A stretch of DNA of 64,000 bases. It comes from Stropharia rugosoannulata (taxonomy: Eukaryota > Basidiomycota > Agaricomycetes > Agaricales > Strophariaceae). Positions 10,301-21,520 of this stretch are shown here, piece by piece. The translations under genes were made by a program, and so were the position numbers. The DNA is taken from positions 2,294,001-2,358,000 of the forward strand of contig JANCIK010000007.1 in assembly GCA_028532985.1 (NCBI GenBank), in the 5' to 3' direction. The notes below the pieces were generated by a model. That model did not search any database and was not told the origin of the DNA. It was given only the letters and a program-made list of their open reading frames with translations. Within the stretch, counting starts at the first letter, position 1, and the number at the start of each line of letters is the position of its first letter.

Positions 10301-12060
10301 AGCGCAAGTACATTCCGCCCCGTAATTGCGAGGCCACGGAAACTGCCGCGCAGCAGACAGTGCAGGTGTGCAAATCGATTGCGGGGCTGGCGTCTTGTGC
10401 GTTCGCGGCGCGGAGCCAGAAAAAGAGGGTTGATACCGTAAGGAAGCAGGTCAAAATGTCAGTCCATTTCCATAATAACAGGCCTGACTTACCTTCGCGC
10501 ATGGTCCCTCTTCGTTGTACATCCTGCGCATAGCACCGGAACCGCACGGTGCGTATAGCAGAACTCTTGAATCTGGGCCCTGGTGTGCTGCAGACCCGTC
10601 ACTTAGAAGGCAGGATATGACTGGAAAACGTATAGGTGAGTGAGTAGAACTTCAATGCAATAAACTCACTTCTTCCCTCGACCCAATCCCGCCGCAAGTT
10701 GATGAACTGCCACGGCGCAGGACCCGACGCATGGTCCACTCATAGTGTGTTTTCGTCTTCGTCATTGTACGTGGTGTTCTTGACCTGTCAGAACAGCTGC
10801 ATGGCTCGTCATGGAGGACTGAAATTACGTGTTGTACCAGACAGGTCATACCTATACCTGAGATATGTTTATAACTATACCTGAAATATATTCTTAACCG
10901 CGCCCTTATTCTCAACCGCACCAGACAGAGACAGACTCTCGCTGTCTGTGCGTGTGTGATTACAGGCGCGACTAGTAACTACAAGTGCGATGCATCGACC
11001 TGGATCATGGCTGATATTCCACGGAGTCCGGACGTCCACAAAGACCGTCTGACGTGCACACCTTAAACAACATACAAGGCTGTTACACATTCTGGGAGTG
11101 CACATGCTTACTTGCAGCGCAGTACATGATCGACCCCGTGCTCCCCAGACGCATCGACCCCTTACTCCTTCCGCATTGATATCGAGCCCGTGCTGCTCCT
11201 GCATCTCTCAACGCTCTCCCTGGTCGCGACTCGTGCGAGCGGGAAGATTCAGAAGGAAGGTCGTAACGCTGGAAAAACGATGGACCCTGCCATGGCGCCC
11301 GACGTGCGTGGGAGGAGGGCACAATAAAGCATCAGCTGCAGCTGCCTTACCATGCTATCAGCCCTCTCTGCTTCTCTGCACCTCTCCCTACTATGGCAGT
11401 CTATCTCCTTACCCTGTCCTCGCCGGCCACATCGCCCCGCCGCCCTGCCGCCACACCGAATTGTGGGGTATTTGAGAGTGGGTTTCCCGACCCCCCCTCC
11501 TGTTGTGGTCCGCTAGTCATTTTCCTGGTAAGGATTAGACCACACAGCGCGGAGAGCTGGATATAAGCGTTTTACACAGCATGGGGGACACATGGACGAC
11601 AGAAAAGGGGAGGTGTGAAGACGGAAAGACAGGGCAGACAACGGGAAAAGCGGGGTGCAGGGAGGGACGTAAAGTCAAAACAAGACCGCCAACCAGTGGG
11701 GCTGAGGTATGTGCGCGCAGACGCGCAAAGGGTAGAGGGTGCTGGTGGGGGTGTGAGTGGGTGAGTGGGTGACCAGCATGGTGCGTGCAGGGTGCGGTGT
11801 GTTGGGAGTGCAAATGTATGCGTCACACTCGTGTCATGTCTCGGGAACCGGCACGGGTACTGCTCCGCGTGGGGGATAGGTGTCGGTGGCCGGAACGGGA
11901 TGCTACGGCACGTCGGGAGTGGGGCGTGGCGGCATCGAACAATGTTACACTATCTTCAATATATGCATAAATATTCACACCACCTCGGAATCCACCTGCT
12001 CAAGCAACCATTGTTCTGCCCGAATCTGACCAGCAACGGCTCAGCAACAGTAAACTGAAT
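7340..12060. repeat. GC-rich interspersed repeat, copy R1
   Basis: Most of this stretch recurs elsewhere in the window with 75-90% similarity by eye. The 8560-8780 part matches 18,420-18,540 and 58,430-58,560. The 9290-9760 part (tcaagacccggacgcgccaa region) matches 17,770-18,130, 29,570-29,860 and 59,230-59,610. The 9760-10,200 part matches 59,640-60,140. The 11,520-11,900 part matches 21,080-21,260 and 61,070-61,570. Open frames in it are not conserved in frame between copies, so I treat it as non-coding repeat. No terminal repeats or recognisable transposase are visible. Confidence 0.6.
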
Positions 12061-12496
12061 CTCAAGTACACATGTTTGTCAATGTGCGACTCTATGGCAC
12101 GTCTAGGTCCATATTCTACAGCTCGGGCTGCTTGAACTTACCAAAGTCATGCAACGTATCTGCGAATCTTGTAAATACATTCCAGCAGTCCCTTCTATCG
12201 AATCCCCACTGATATATAATTCCTGCATTTCTGGGGCGCTTCGTGACGAGCAACGTGTCTCGCATGGTAATGCAGACATGGGCACCAGAGGCAAGACTCA
12301 TAGCTCGACCTACCAGGAGAACAGGAGAGCGGAGAGCTAAGACGGATTGAGGGGTATGCTGCCCCGGCCCCTTCTTGACACCACATCTGGTCCCCACCCA
12401 CTCGCAACCTCCAGTACTTAGGAGCCACTGTACATGTATGGAAGTCATATATTACATCACATTACAAGTATCCACACTAGATTTGACCATACACTG

Positions 12497-14553
12497 CTAA
12501 CGGAAATTTGCCGAAATTACTCTAAAGCCCAGCCGCTTTGCATCTGCTCCAGAAAGGGTATAGAAACCTTCCTCTGATACATCAAGTCCGCTATATCGGA
12601 GATGTATCTGGCGTGGACCAAGAGATTTCCAACGTTCGGAATATGAAGATGAATTGAGGGGGTTTATGTCTGTGAACCGTGTTGTGAGAGAGTCATGACT
12701 AGGATTTGACAGGTCTGGAAGCACAGTTACACCAAGATTGTTGCCAACAGGTATGTAAACCTTGTCATGATCTTGATCAATTTCTGCCGTGAAAATAGCA
12801 AGAAAAATGAAAGGACGGGCTTCATATAATTTGGGCCTGTCTGGGGGAAGGGTAATGTTTAGGTTTGAGATCCACTCCGATGTGTCTGCGCTATCATCTA
12901 GTGCAGTATATGTTACCATATATATATCACCATAATGCTCTGACCATAATATATGGCTCATAGATATATTGGGTGGGAAGTCATCTTTGTATTTATTTTT
13001 GTTGAACAGGGGAATCGCCAAGAATGTCGCATGGACTCCTAAATGTGACAGTAGTATTGGCTCCTGCAGAACAATTTTGGGGTTTCTGACCATTTTTGTA
13101 TGTCCAATGTAGCTAGTAATTGTGGACGGCAGGATGGAAAATCTGTCAGTGTGATTGAAGAGATCCCGAAAGTCGCGCCAGGAGATCATTACTTGCTGAA
13201 TCATGCGTCGTAGTGCATTCGCGGATCCCTCACCATATGCAATTGGGATACTAGCTTGGAGAAGACCCATTAGGGAGTAGACTTGATCTTCTGCACGGGT
13301 AACCTTGCGCTTTGCTGCAAGCTCCATGATTCTGCAGATTGGAACAAATTCGGCCAAGCCCAAGCTGAGAAAGTTGAGCTCTGTCTGTGTAATTGATGTT
13401 GCTTTGAAAATTTGGTACTGCACTTCCACTGCTATGCGATTTTTGATGTAAGGTGGTGGAGACTCAAACTCAGGGTCGCTCAGGTGTGTGTCAAAACTGC
13501 CTGGGACTCGAAGCTGCATCCAGTCACGGTTGTAGAAATAAATGTTCCGATTTGCCACCAACTCTTGCAGTGTCCATCCCCGCGTGAACCACACATCACC
13601 CGGGATCTCCAAAAACTCCACGGTGTCGCCTAGGTAGGCGATGCAGACGTCCGCCTCTTTATACCATTTGTACATTGAACGAATGGACTCGTCCAGCTCA
13701 GTGCTGCTCTCCTTGTTTATACACACTGTATCCATCCAACCAAGTTGCACACCGTGATCGTGTGCAGCTACAGCGCAGAAATTGTCAATCTTGGCATTGC
13801 CGCGGGTATTCCTTGAGAGCCTGCGGTGGGCCCAGTCGTGGAATAGGACATCTCCGGGAGTGCCACGCAGCCAAGTGTGCGAAAGGATTGCGTACTTGCA
13901 GAATGTAGTTACAAATTGCACCGGATCAGTCCCACGCCATATTTGTTGTCTGAGCTCCTGTTCTTTTGGATAGGCAGCGCGTATGCGGGTGAGAATGATG
14001 TCAACCAGTGTGCTGCGGTCGACTAGAGTACAACTGCCCCCACTTGAGTCAAAGCTTATCATGCGGATTGGCATCGAGTTGAATACTCTCTTGTTAACTT
14101 CTTCAACCAACCCGATGGGAAATGCTAAAGAGACTTTTAATTAGGTGAAAACATGCAAGTGAAACTACACACCATATTCATTTGGATACAAATCTACTAA
14201 TTCCTCCGCAAAGTCCGACATTGATTCTTTTGGGAGCGTCTCATTTGCTAGAGATATCCATGTCAGCAGCGGATATCGTCCAGATAATAAATATACTACC
14301 ATCTTGCGCATCAGCTGTACCCTTCCCTTCGGAATCGACCACTAAGTTTATGAAACTGCCCAGCGTCTTCAACAGCTGTTTCCCCTCGGCAGACGCGCAC
14401 AGGCGTGTAATATCTGCGTCTGAATGCCATTATTTAATTCAACATCTAAGAACGCAGCAGCCAAATTGTACTCACTCGGTGTCGTTGGTCTGAAGAACCC
14501 AATCAGACTCGCCAAAAGAGCTGACCCCTGTGGGTTGATGTCTACTCGTTGCT
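12497..14553 (-). CDS. HET-domain (heterokaryon incompatibility) protein, copy 1
   Basis: HET-domain proteins act in the cytoplasm in non-self recognition and programmed cell death after fusion of unlike hyphae. The last exon (12,497-14,124) encodes the domain. From its first internal Met (14,110): AILSHTWL at about 74-81, GWMDTVCINKESS near 124-136, MYKWYKEADVCIAYL to 160, and WFTRGWTLQEL at 174-184. The usual C-terminal helper block follows (RAEDQVYSLMGLLQ, then IAYGEGS). Upstream exons with good splice sites and continuous frame are 14,173-14,247, 14,300-14,419 and 14,476-14,553. They encode ...SALLASLIGFFRPTTP, ADITRLCASAEG and SDFAEELVDLYPNEYA. The 5' end is not resolved: a conserved ATG at 14,732 with a GTGCGT donor may be the true start, but I could not keep one frame across the next two exons. 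The 537-residue body is intact. Confidence 0.85.
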
Positions 14554-16802
14554 CTTAGCTTTCAAGGTATATTGCGATCTTCCATCAAATGCGTGTCATT
14601 TTACCTGCTGATTCCAGGTGCGAGGGACCTGGTGATTCTATTCACCGTGGATGTTGAGATCTGACAATAGAGGTGTTGTAACGCAGTTTACGCACCTTGG
14701 TCTGGAGTTACAGAGTGCGTACTAGAAGTCATTGAGTTACACTGCAGCGATTTCAAAGTATCTGAGAATGGGGATGCAACGTGTGACCGTCATGGACGGG
14801 ATGCCTTTATACACATTTCAGAATACTCTATTCATAGTACATCAGTGTCAGATAAATTTGGATACATCGAGGTTTTGATCACGCATGCGGCGCCGCTGCT
14901 GTGCTTATCTCAACAGTTAATTAGACATTTTTATTTGAATGCAAGAGCTGCTTTTCTTTTAGTAGAAATAAACGAACCACAGAATGAGCTAGTACAAAGC
15001 TACTACATATACTGATACAGCAAATACCAAGTAGTATATGTCGGGGATAACACGTCGAGTGGGCCGGCGTACCCAAATAGCACAGTGTGCGTGGGCTTGG
15101 GCTTGGGCGTAGGGTATATGGTGTCCATCAATACCTGCCAGCCAGCTATTATGGGCGGTGGGCAGCTGCGGTGGCCTGGGGCACGTCAGATGGTCCAGGC
15201 AGTGCATGCATATATAGCAATTTAATCTGGCGTGTATGGGAGATATCTTCCTGGAACGCGTTTGCACGTTTTATGTAGCCGCGGTGGTTGAATACGTGCC
15301 TGCAGGGCACTGTTGGCTCAGCCGCGATGACTTGGCTGGTTTACTTTGCAAGTCATCGTTGCTGTTGCTCTGCGGTCTGCGCACGAGATCAGGTTCACCG
15401 CACAGAATGCTCGACACATGAACGCTGCGTGCACTTACAGCCGTCTATGAGAACACATCCGGGGCTCCGCTGCATGGCGCGTGCCGAGTCCGGAACAGTG
15501 TCTGAACAATAAGTGAGCACCAATTATGGTATAACAGGATCTGACCTGCGTCGTCTGCAGGTATTCAGTTAAGCTTGTGCCGGACCATGCCGAGGCGCAA
15601 GTCAACTGCACAGTGATCATTGGTGTTCGAAATTCAGTAAGTATACTATGTAATCTGCGATGAACCGTGTTACTAACACGCAGTGTCTGATTTGTGTAGC
15701 AGTCGTTTCCGCGCTGCGGCGCGAACGCTTGGTGGATGAATGCGGAGCATGTAAGAAGGATTCACTATACTCACCAATGTCTCGTTGACGTGCTCTGTGG
15801 TGGGGTAAGGCTTCAGAAGTTAATGGTAGGTATATTGAATTTGTTGTAAATGTCGGGGAATCATCACCAGTGACTGAGTGCGGCGGGTCCCTTCTCAATC
15901 AAATAAATACAATTTGATCAGATACTTACTATACTCACTGATGTGTTCTCGTCGAGGTATGCCATCGTGCATGCGCCAGTGCCCAGGGACGGGTAACAGA
16001 GGTAAGCATTTGAATTTTATGAAAACATTCAGCAACTAAGTAGTCACGGCTTCCTCTTGACAAGTGCTCGTTGGCATATATGGCGAGGTCGCTCAGGTGC
16101 CTGCATTGCGCCTGCCCGTATGTCATCGGTATGTCCGTCCATTGGATTAGACTAGGCGCTGTATATATGGGATCCGGCGGTTTTCTCTCTGCCGTGTATG
16201 GTGTCGGTGAATGTTTCAACTGTCCTTTAGGTTGTTGATATTGCTGCGATAGCACGCTGTACTGCGTGGTCTTTTACAACAAAGTCCACGCAGGCGTATG
16301 GGCAATTGTGGGTACGGCGGTTTGTGCGTGACCTGCGCAGGAGAGCGCCCGCACGGATCGCAGTTTGCATGTACGCGGTCCGAGCAATATGTATCTAGCG
16401 GAAGGAGAGATATGTAACCAAGTTGTACTGCGAATGAGGGCGGAGCGTGTGGCGCGTGGCAGGGGGGTGCTGATGCTAATTGTACGCTCCCGTTTCCGCT
16501 GAGAAAAAGAAGAGATTGATCAGTGGCGCGAACAGGAAGCCGAGAGGAATGCGGTCCTGAAATGTGTTAACTGCGCCAGGTACTTTCTCTCTGTCACGCG
16601 GCGCTGCAGTGCCTTGGTGGTCAAGCTGTTGGTGAACTTGTAGACACCTGTCGAGCGGCTTTGAGCCCGTGTTACTTTGTAGAATATCAGGATACACGCA
16701 CAGTACATCGAGAAGACGGAGTCCGCGGTAAAGTCCTCGAGGGTCTTGAATAGGATTGGAACCTAACTACAGAGCGCATCTTAGCATCTCGGTTGTATAG
16801 AG
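14554..16802. repeat. Segmental duplication upstream of HET copy 1 (partner 26,313-28,680)
   Basis: The first 450 bases are the conserved 5' region of the HET gene. From 15,000 to about 16,330 the sequence matches 27,404-28,680 closely. The minus-strand frames at 15,617-15,898 (93 codons) and 15,935-16,255 (106 codons) survive almost unchanged in the partner (27,965-28,246 and 28,283-28,600). They resemble no family I know, and this may reflect recent duplication rather than selection. Positions 16,330-16,802 are present only in this copy. Confidence 0.65.
14804..14811 (-). promoter_or_regulatory. TATA box of HET copy 1
   Basis: TATAAAGG on the minus strand, about 75 bases upstream of the conserved ATG at 14,732. 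It is conserved in position in the other HET copies. Confidence 0.55.
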
Positions 16803-19170
16803 ACCTTGATTCCAGCGTACTAGGATAATTCTGAAATCGGCCTTGGGATCTTGCGCGGTCTTGTAAAGCTTGCATTATCTGGAAAGTACCAAGGTACTGC
16901 TGGGGAGGGGTCCGTGGACAGTGACAACTGTGACGACCGTGCACTTTTAGCGGAGGTCTATGGGACTGGAAAGGGAAGGGAAGGCGGGTACTAGGGCCGC
17001 CCCCAGACGAGGTCTTGCGCACTGTGCACTGCACAGGCAGACACGTTCTTGGCCTCGCGGCTCTGCTGATACATGATGCACGGACCGAGTCATGGATCCC
17101 CGCGGCCCTCGGAGCCCGTCCCAATGGCTTGCATGTCGCGAGTACAAACTCCACCCCCTACATATGTGGTGCTGGTACATTTGATGTCAATACTGAAGCT
17201 GAAGTGTCTCATGTTAGGTATGTATGCGCCGCTGTCTAGCTCCTTTGCGCGCCCGACCTCGGTTTCGCACGCTCAGCCCCGCGCCGCCCACCGTCCGGTC
17301 CTGCGAGTCGATCTATCCGGTCCAGGTCTGTCTCTATCGGCCCGCCGGCCCCTGCCTCGTGGCTATGCCTCCTCTCTGTCTCTCCTCCCTACCGCATACC
17401 CATCTCACTCTCGCTCTCCCCCATCTCACTCTTGCTCTCACCCAAGGCATCCCACACGCCTCCGTATGCCCCCATTCCTCCCAGCCCGATTCCGAGAATC
17501 CAATACTCACCCACCTCTGCACGTCCCTGCCCCATCTTCGCCCAGCCCGTCTCATCTTCGCCTGGCCCGCTTCCTCTTCTCCTGCCCTGCTCCATCTTTG
17601 CCGGCCCCGCTCCGCATTCTGCATCCGTCAGCTCGTCAGCCCATCACCCATCATATTCATGACTCACGGATCCGGCTCACACTCGCACTCGTTTCCTATC
17701 CCAAGCACAAGTCTTGCCCAACTCTTACAAGCCGCCCCCCCACTGTTCCCCGTCTGCGGGCATGTAGTCGCAAGAATATCAGGACTGCACGACGTTGCTG
17801 TAAAAGACTACGGCGTGCCGTGCATTGGCCTGATATGCAGAATCCGGACGCGCCAAATCAGGTCAGTACGGATTTGGTTAGGATATACGACGTACTAGGT
17901 AAAACCAAGCCCAAACTACGGTAACCGCAAGAGAAGGCCTGCTGCTGCTGCATGAGAAAGATCATGCTAATACATTGCATATTATAGGGTGGGACCGTTA
18001 GCGCGTTCGCGAGGCTTACTGCGGAACAGAACTCGGGCTCAGCTTACGAAGCGCCGAAATAACGGTCTGCAAGGTGAGTAAACCAAGTAAATACAGAATT
18101 TTACTGTGCTTACATTGGCTGACTCCGTCTCCAGAGAACGAGTGCGCGCCTTTCAACATTCAAAGTGCAAAGACCACTGCAAAATAATGCGGGAACAGCA
18201 AACTTCTAGCAGCCCCGAAATTAAGGGGCGGAATGTACTTGCCCTCCCGGCTGCGAGGCACGAGAGCAATCGCCGAGTGAGTAGAACTTCAATGCAATGA
18301 ACTCATCACTTACATGCCGTTCAATTCTTCCCTCAACCCGAGCCCGCTGCAAGTTGGTGGGGGTGCAGAACCCGACGAATGGTCCACCCATGGTGTGTCT
18401 TCGTCTTTGTCGTTCTTGGGTTGCTCGAGCCTCACGGTTCTGCTGATTCGTGTATATGGAACGAGTACGGCCTGTCGCGCCTGCTTCCGTGCATCCCCGC
18501 GGCCCTCGGGGCCCATCCCATTGGCCTGCCTGGGTAAAGTATGAAGTATGCTCCTCTCCCCTCAGCCCGTGCATGCATTCGCCCGTCTTCTCTACATCCG
18601 TGCGTCGGTGTGCTGGCTCGACGGCTGCAGCGGCTGCTCAGTGCCTCCCCCGCTGGTAGATTTGTCAGCCTGCACTGTCCGCCGTCCGCTCCTGCGAGTC
18701 GGTCTTGCACAGTGGTCTCGGCCCAGGTCTGTCCTTATCCACCCGTCGACCCCTGCCTCCCCTCCATACCGCGTCCTTATCCCCGCCCCCTCTCACTCTC
18801 ACTATCACTCTCACTTGCCCCAGGCATTCCACCTGCCCGCCCCCGACTCCCCCCATTTCCATTTCTCCGCCTCAAAGAATGCGATCCCCACCCGCCCCTG
18901 CTTATCATGCACCTGATTCCTCGCTCGGCCGGCCTCATCTTCTCCTTCCCCGCCCCCTCTTTGCCCGACTGCGGTCCGCATCCTCAACAGTTCACGCCCG
19001 TCCACTCACTCCGGCAACCGCTCACATCGCTCACAGTCCGCTCTCGCTCGGGCACAAGCCGGAACAGGTATGGTATGTCTATCTCTATGTCTAGAGCTCT
19101 ACCACCAGCACCACAACAGTCACCCCTCCCGCAGCCCGCATTCGCGGTACATCTTGGGTCCAGATCATAT
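16803..19170. repeat. GC-rich interspersed repeat, copy R2 (two partial units)
   Basis: 16,803-18,130 matches 28,681-29,865 and 58,800-59,610; 18,140-19,100 matches 58,300-58,970 and parts of 8560-8900. The C-rich stretch 17,220-17,660 and its counterparts are open in several frames at once because of base composition, including a 283-codon frame at 17,073-17,924. These are not accepted as genes. Confidence 0.55.
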
Positions 19171-19449
19171 TAACACCAGTGGACCCAATCAAGACCGCTC
19201 GGGTATGGCTTACTGTATGCATGCGCCAGCTTGACTTGCTGCATGCACTGCCGTCTGACGTCGTATCCCAGCCCACCGCAGCCGCCTCCCACCCCTCTAG
19301 CTGGCTGGCATTGCCTCGCGCTGCATACCCCACAAACTTGAGCATTCCGCGGACGCGTGTGCGAACTACCCATGTGCGCCACATGCCCCTACCTACCGTG
19401 TATGCGCGAACTCTTCGTACCTCCCCCATGCTCGCACACAACTGTGCCA

Positions 19450-19870
19450 ACGCTTATGCGGCGCCCACGCTCACAACGGGCTCCCGATCGATCATCAGCG
19501 TGCCTGTACCACCCGCCTGCGCGCATACATGAACCCAGTCATGGACACTAGTCCCCCACGCACCCCGCACCCTGCCTTCAGCCCTCAGCAGTCCACTTCC
19601 ACCTCCGTTCGCTCGTTCCGCTTGTCCGCTCCTCTCCCCGTATCCGGCAGTCGAGCAAGTCCCTCTCGGTCGGCTCGTTCCCTCGCCCCTCTCGCTTTTC
19701 CCGCTCGCTCCCAACTCGTCCTTCTTTCTCGCTTGTCCAATCCAAGTCCAAGTTCCAATCCTCGCTAGCCCCTCTCGCACAGCACTCTCTTTAGATGCAG
19801 GAGATGAGGCGGGCAGGCCAGGGTAGGGACGGGCGGGCGATGCGTACTTTTTGTCTTAATGCGCATTGCG
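19450..19870. repeat. Inverted copy of the 7770-8200 segment
   Basis: The reverse complement of this stretch matches 7770-8120. Shared blocks include cgcattaagacaaaaagta, gagcgagcgggaaaagc, gagccgaccgagagggactt and gaacgagcgaacggaggtgg. Elsewhere the family is mostly in direct orientation, so an inversion or opposite insertion occurred here. A shorter related motif repeats at 19,980-20,060. Confidence 0.6.
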
Positions 19871-20459
19871 GGTGGACAATGCAATGCAATGCAGTCAATA
19901 CCGACTCACTGTGGGGTACTGGTGAGTCGTGCAGGTGAGCCTTTGGCCTGAGCATTGGGGTCTGCCACTCTCGCTCGGCCCTCGCGCTAGATGCGCTAGA
20001 TGAGGAGGACTTGAGGCGGGCGGGGTAGGGCAGGGACGGGCGGGCTGTATGTAGGAACAGATTTGTTGCTCTTGGTGGTTTAGTAGCCTGTTAAGGCCAC
20101 TATCGGTGCTGGAAATTACTCGATTGATTCACAACTATACTCGGCAAATATTCCTTGTCAAAACAAGTCCTTTCACGCGTGTATTCGGGTATGATTTTAT
20201 TCAAGTTTTCAACCCTTAGTTCCACGGAAGCGCACACACTTACTCACTTGACACTTGCTCAAATGGACGTCGTCCCTTGCGTACCTGAGCAACATTAAAG
20301 CAGGATTTGGAGGATATAAGAGAAAGACACGCAGGTAGGTTTAGAGATAAGTATTACTGAAGTATGTATTCTGTATTTTTCTATACTGATCATTTGTATG
20401 TCTTTCGTTCGTCTTTTCTTCCCGTGCTCACTGGTGAGCAAGTGAGGGAGTAGGCCATG
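19871..20459. other. Intergenic, no gene seen
   Basis: After the repeat remnant ending about 20,060 there are 400 bases of mixed composition without an open frame, splice pattern or match to other parts of the window. Confidence 0.4.
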
Positions 20460-21520
20460 CATTTAAATTCACCGGACCGCTCCATTACCTAGGATGGACT
20501 CCCCAGTGCTCCTGCATTGACCCCTACTCCTCCCGCAGTGATATTGACCCCGTGCTACTCCCGCCCCTGTCCCTGGACTGTGGACGCGAGCAGGAGGACT
20601 CAGAAGGAAGGCTGAGGCGGTGGAAACACGACGGACCTGACATCAACCTGACACGGTGCCCGACGCGCGTGCGAGGAGGTTTGCGACGGGCTGCGGGCCT
20701 AGGGGTAGGGACCCAATAGGCGCAGGTTCCGAGGCAGGTACATGGTTAGAATATCGGGGCCCGTGACCCATCGGACGGACGGATGGAATGTGCATAGTGC
20801 ATCAATTTCAAGTCCCTCCGGAACCCTGCCTCCCGCCCTGCAACCTCGCGCGTACTACGGAGGAGCAGTTCCTCCTGCCTCACCGTGGCGCAAAGGTGAA
20901 AATGCGGGGCATATGCTGTGGGGCCACGCAGGGGCACACGGCGGTTGATATGCATGAGCAGGTAGACGCGCAGGAGGGTGAAAGCTTGGGCTCGGGCTCG
21001 GGATGACTCGGAAGGGGTACAAAGATGCGGGACGAGAAGGGGCAGAGGGATGAGGAGGGGCAGAGGGATAGGGGATGAGGCCTGAGCAGGAGGGAGTTGA
21101 AGCCAAGACAAGACCGCCAACCCAGTGGCAGTGGGACGGAGCGTAGGCATGGTTCGATTCTGAGAGGGGTAAGGGTAGAGGGTGCGGGGTGAGGGGGTGA
21201 GCAGCGTACGGGGTGCGTGCGGGGTGCGGTGTGCTGGGAGTGCCGTGTCTTGTCTCGCTCACCGGGGGTGAGGGTTCAGCACACGGGGCGGCTGGACTCC
21301 GAGGAGCCCGAGCGCGGGATGCGCGAACGGGTATGGACGTTGCGTGCTTGAAGGCGGGGAGCGTGATCCCGGGTGCACTGGGGACCAGTGAGTATGTCCG
21401 GCTTCAGTACGCGCCGATTCGGGTGGCATAAGCACATCAATGCACGGGAGCCTGGTGTGGGCGGGAAGGAACCAAAGTAATTCATTGTGAGTGAAATGTC
21501 TTGGGACATAGCTCGGCCAT
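20460..21520. repeat. GC-rich interspersed repeat, copy R3
   Basis: Matches 11,140-11,930 and 60,840-61,580. The shared order is a 'gtgctcctgcattg' block, then 'gatatgcatgagcagg', then 'aagaccgccaa', then 'tgtgctgggagtgc'. It lies between the R2 copy and HET copy 2, as R1 and R5 lie before HET copies 1 and 3. Confidence 0.55.

Noticed and set aside
14554..14732. A complete 5' gene model for HET copy 1 starting at ATG 14,732
   Set aside because: Exon phases did not agree across the first introns in the way I could splice them, so the start is left open.
17073..17924. 283-codon and overlapping 224-codon plus-strand frames in the C-rich repeat
   Set aside because: Several frames are open at once because of base composition. 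Counterparts at 28,918-29,526 and 58,744-59,394 break the frames at different points, and no domain is visible.
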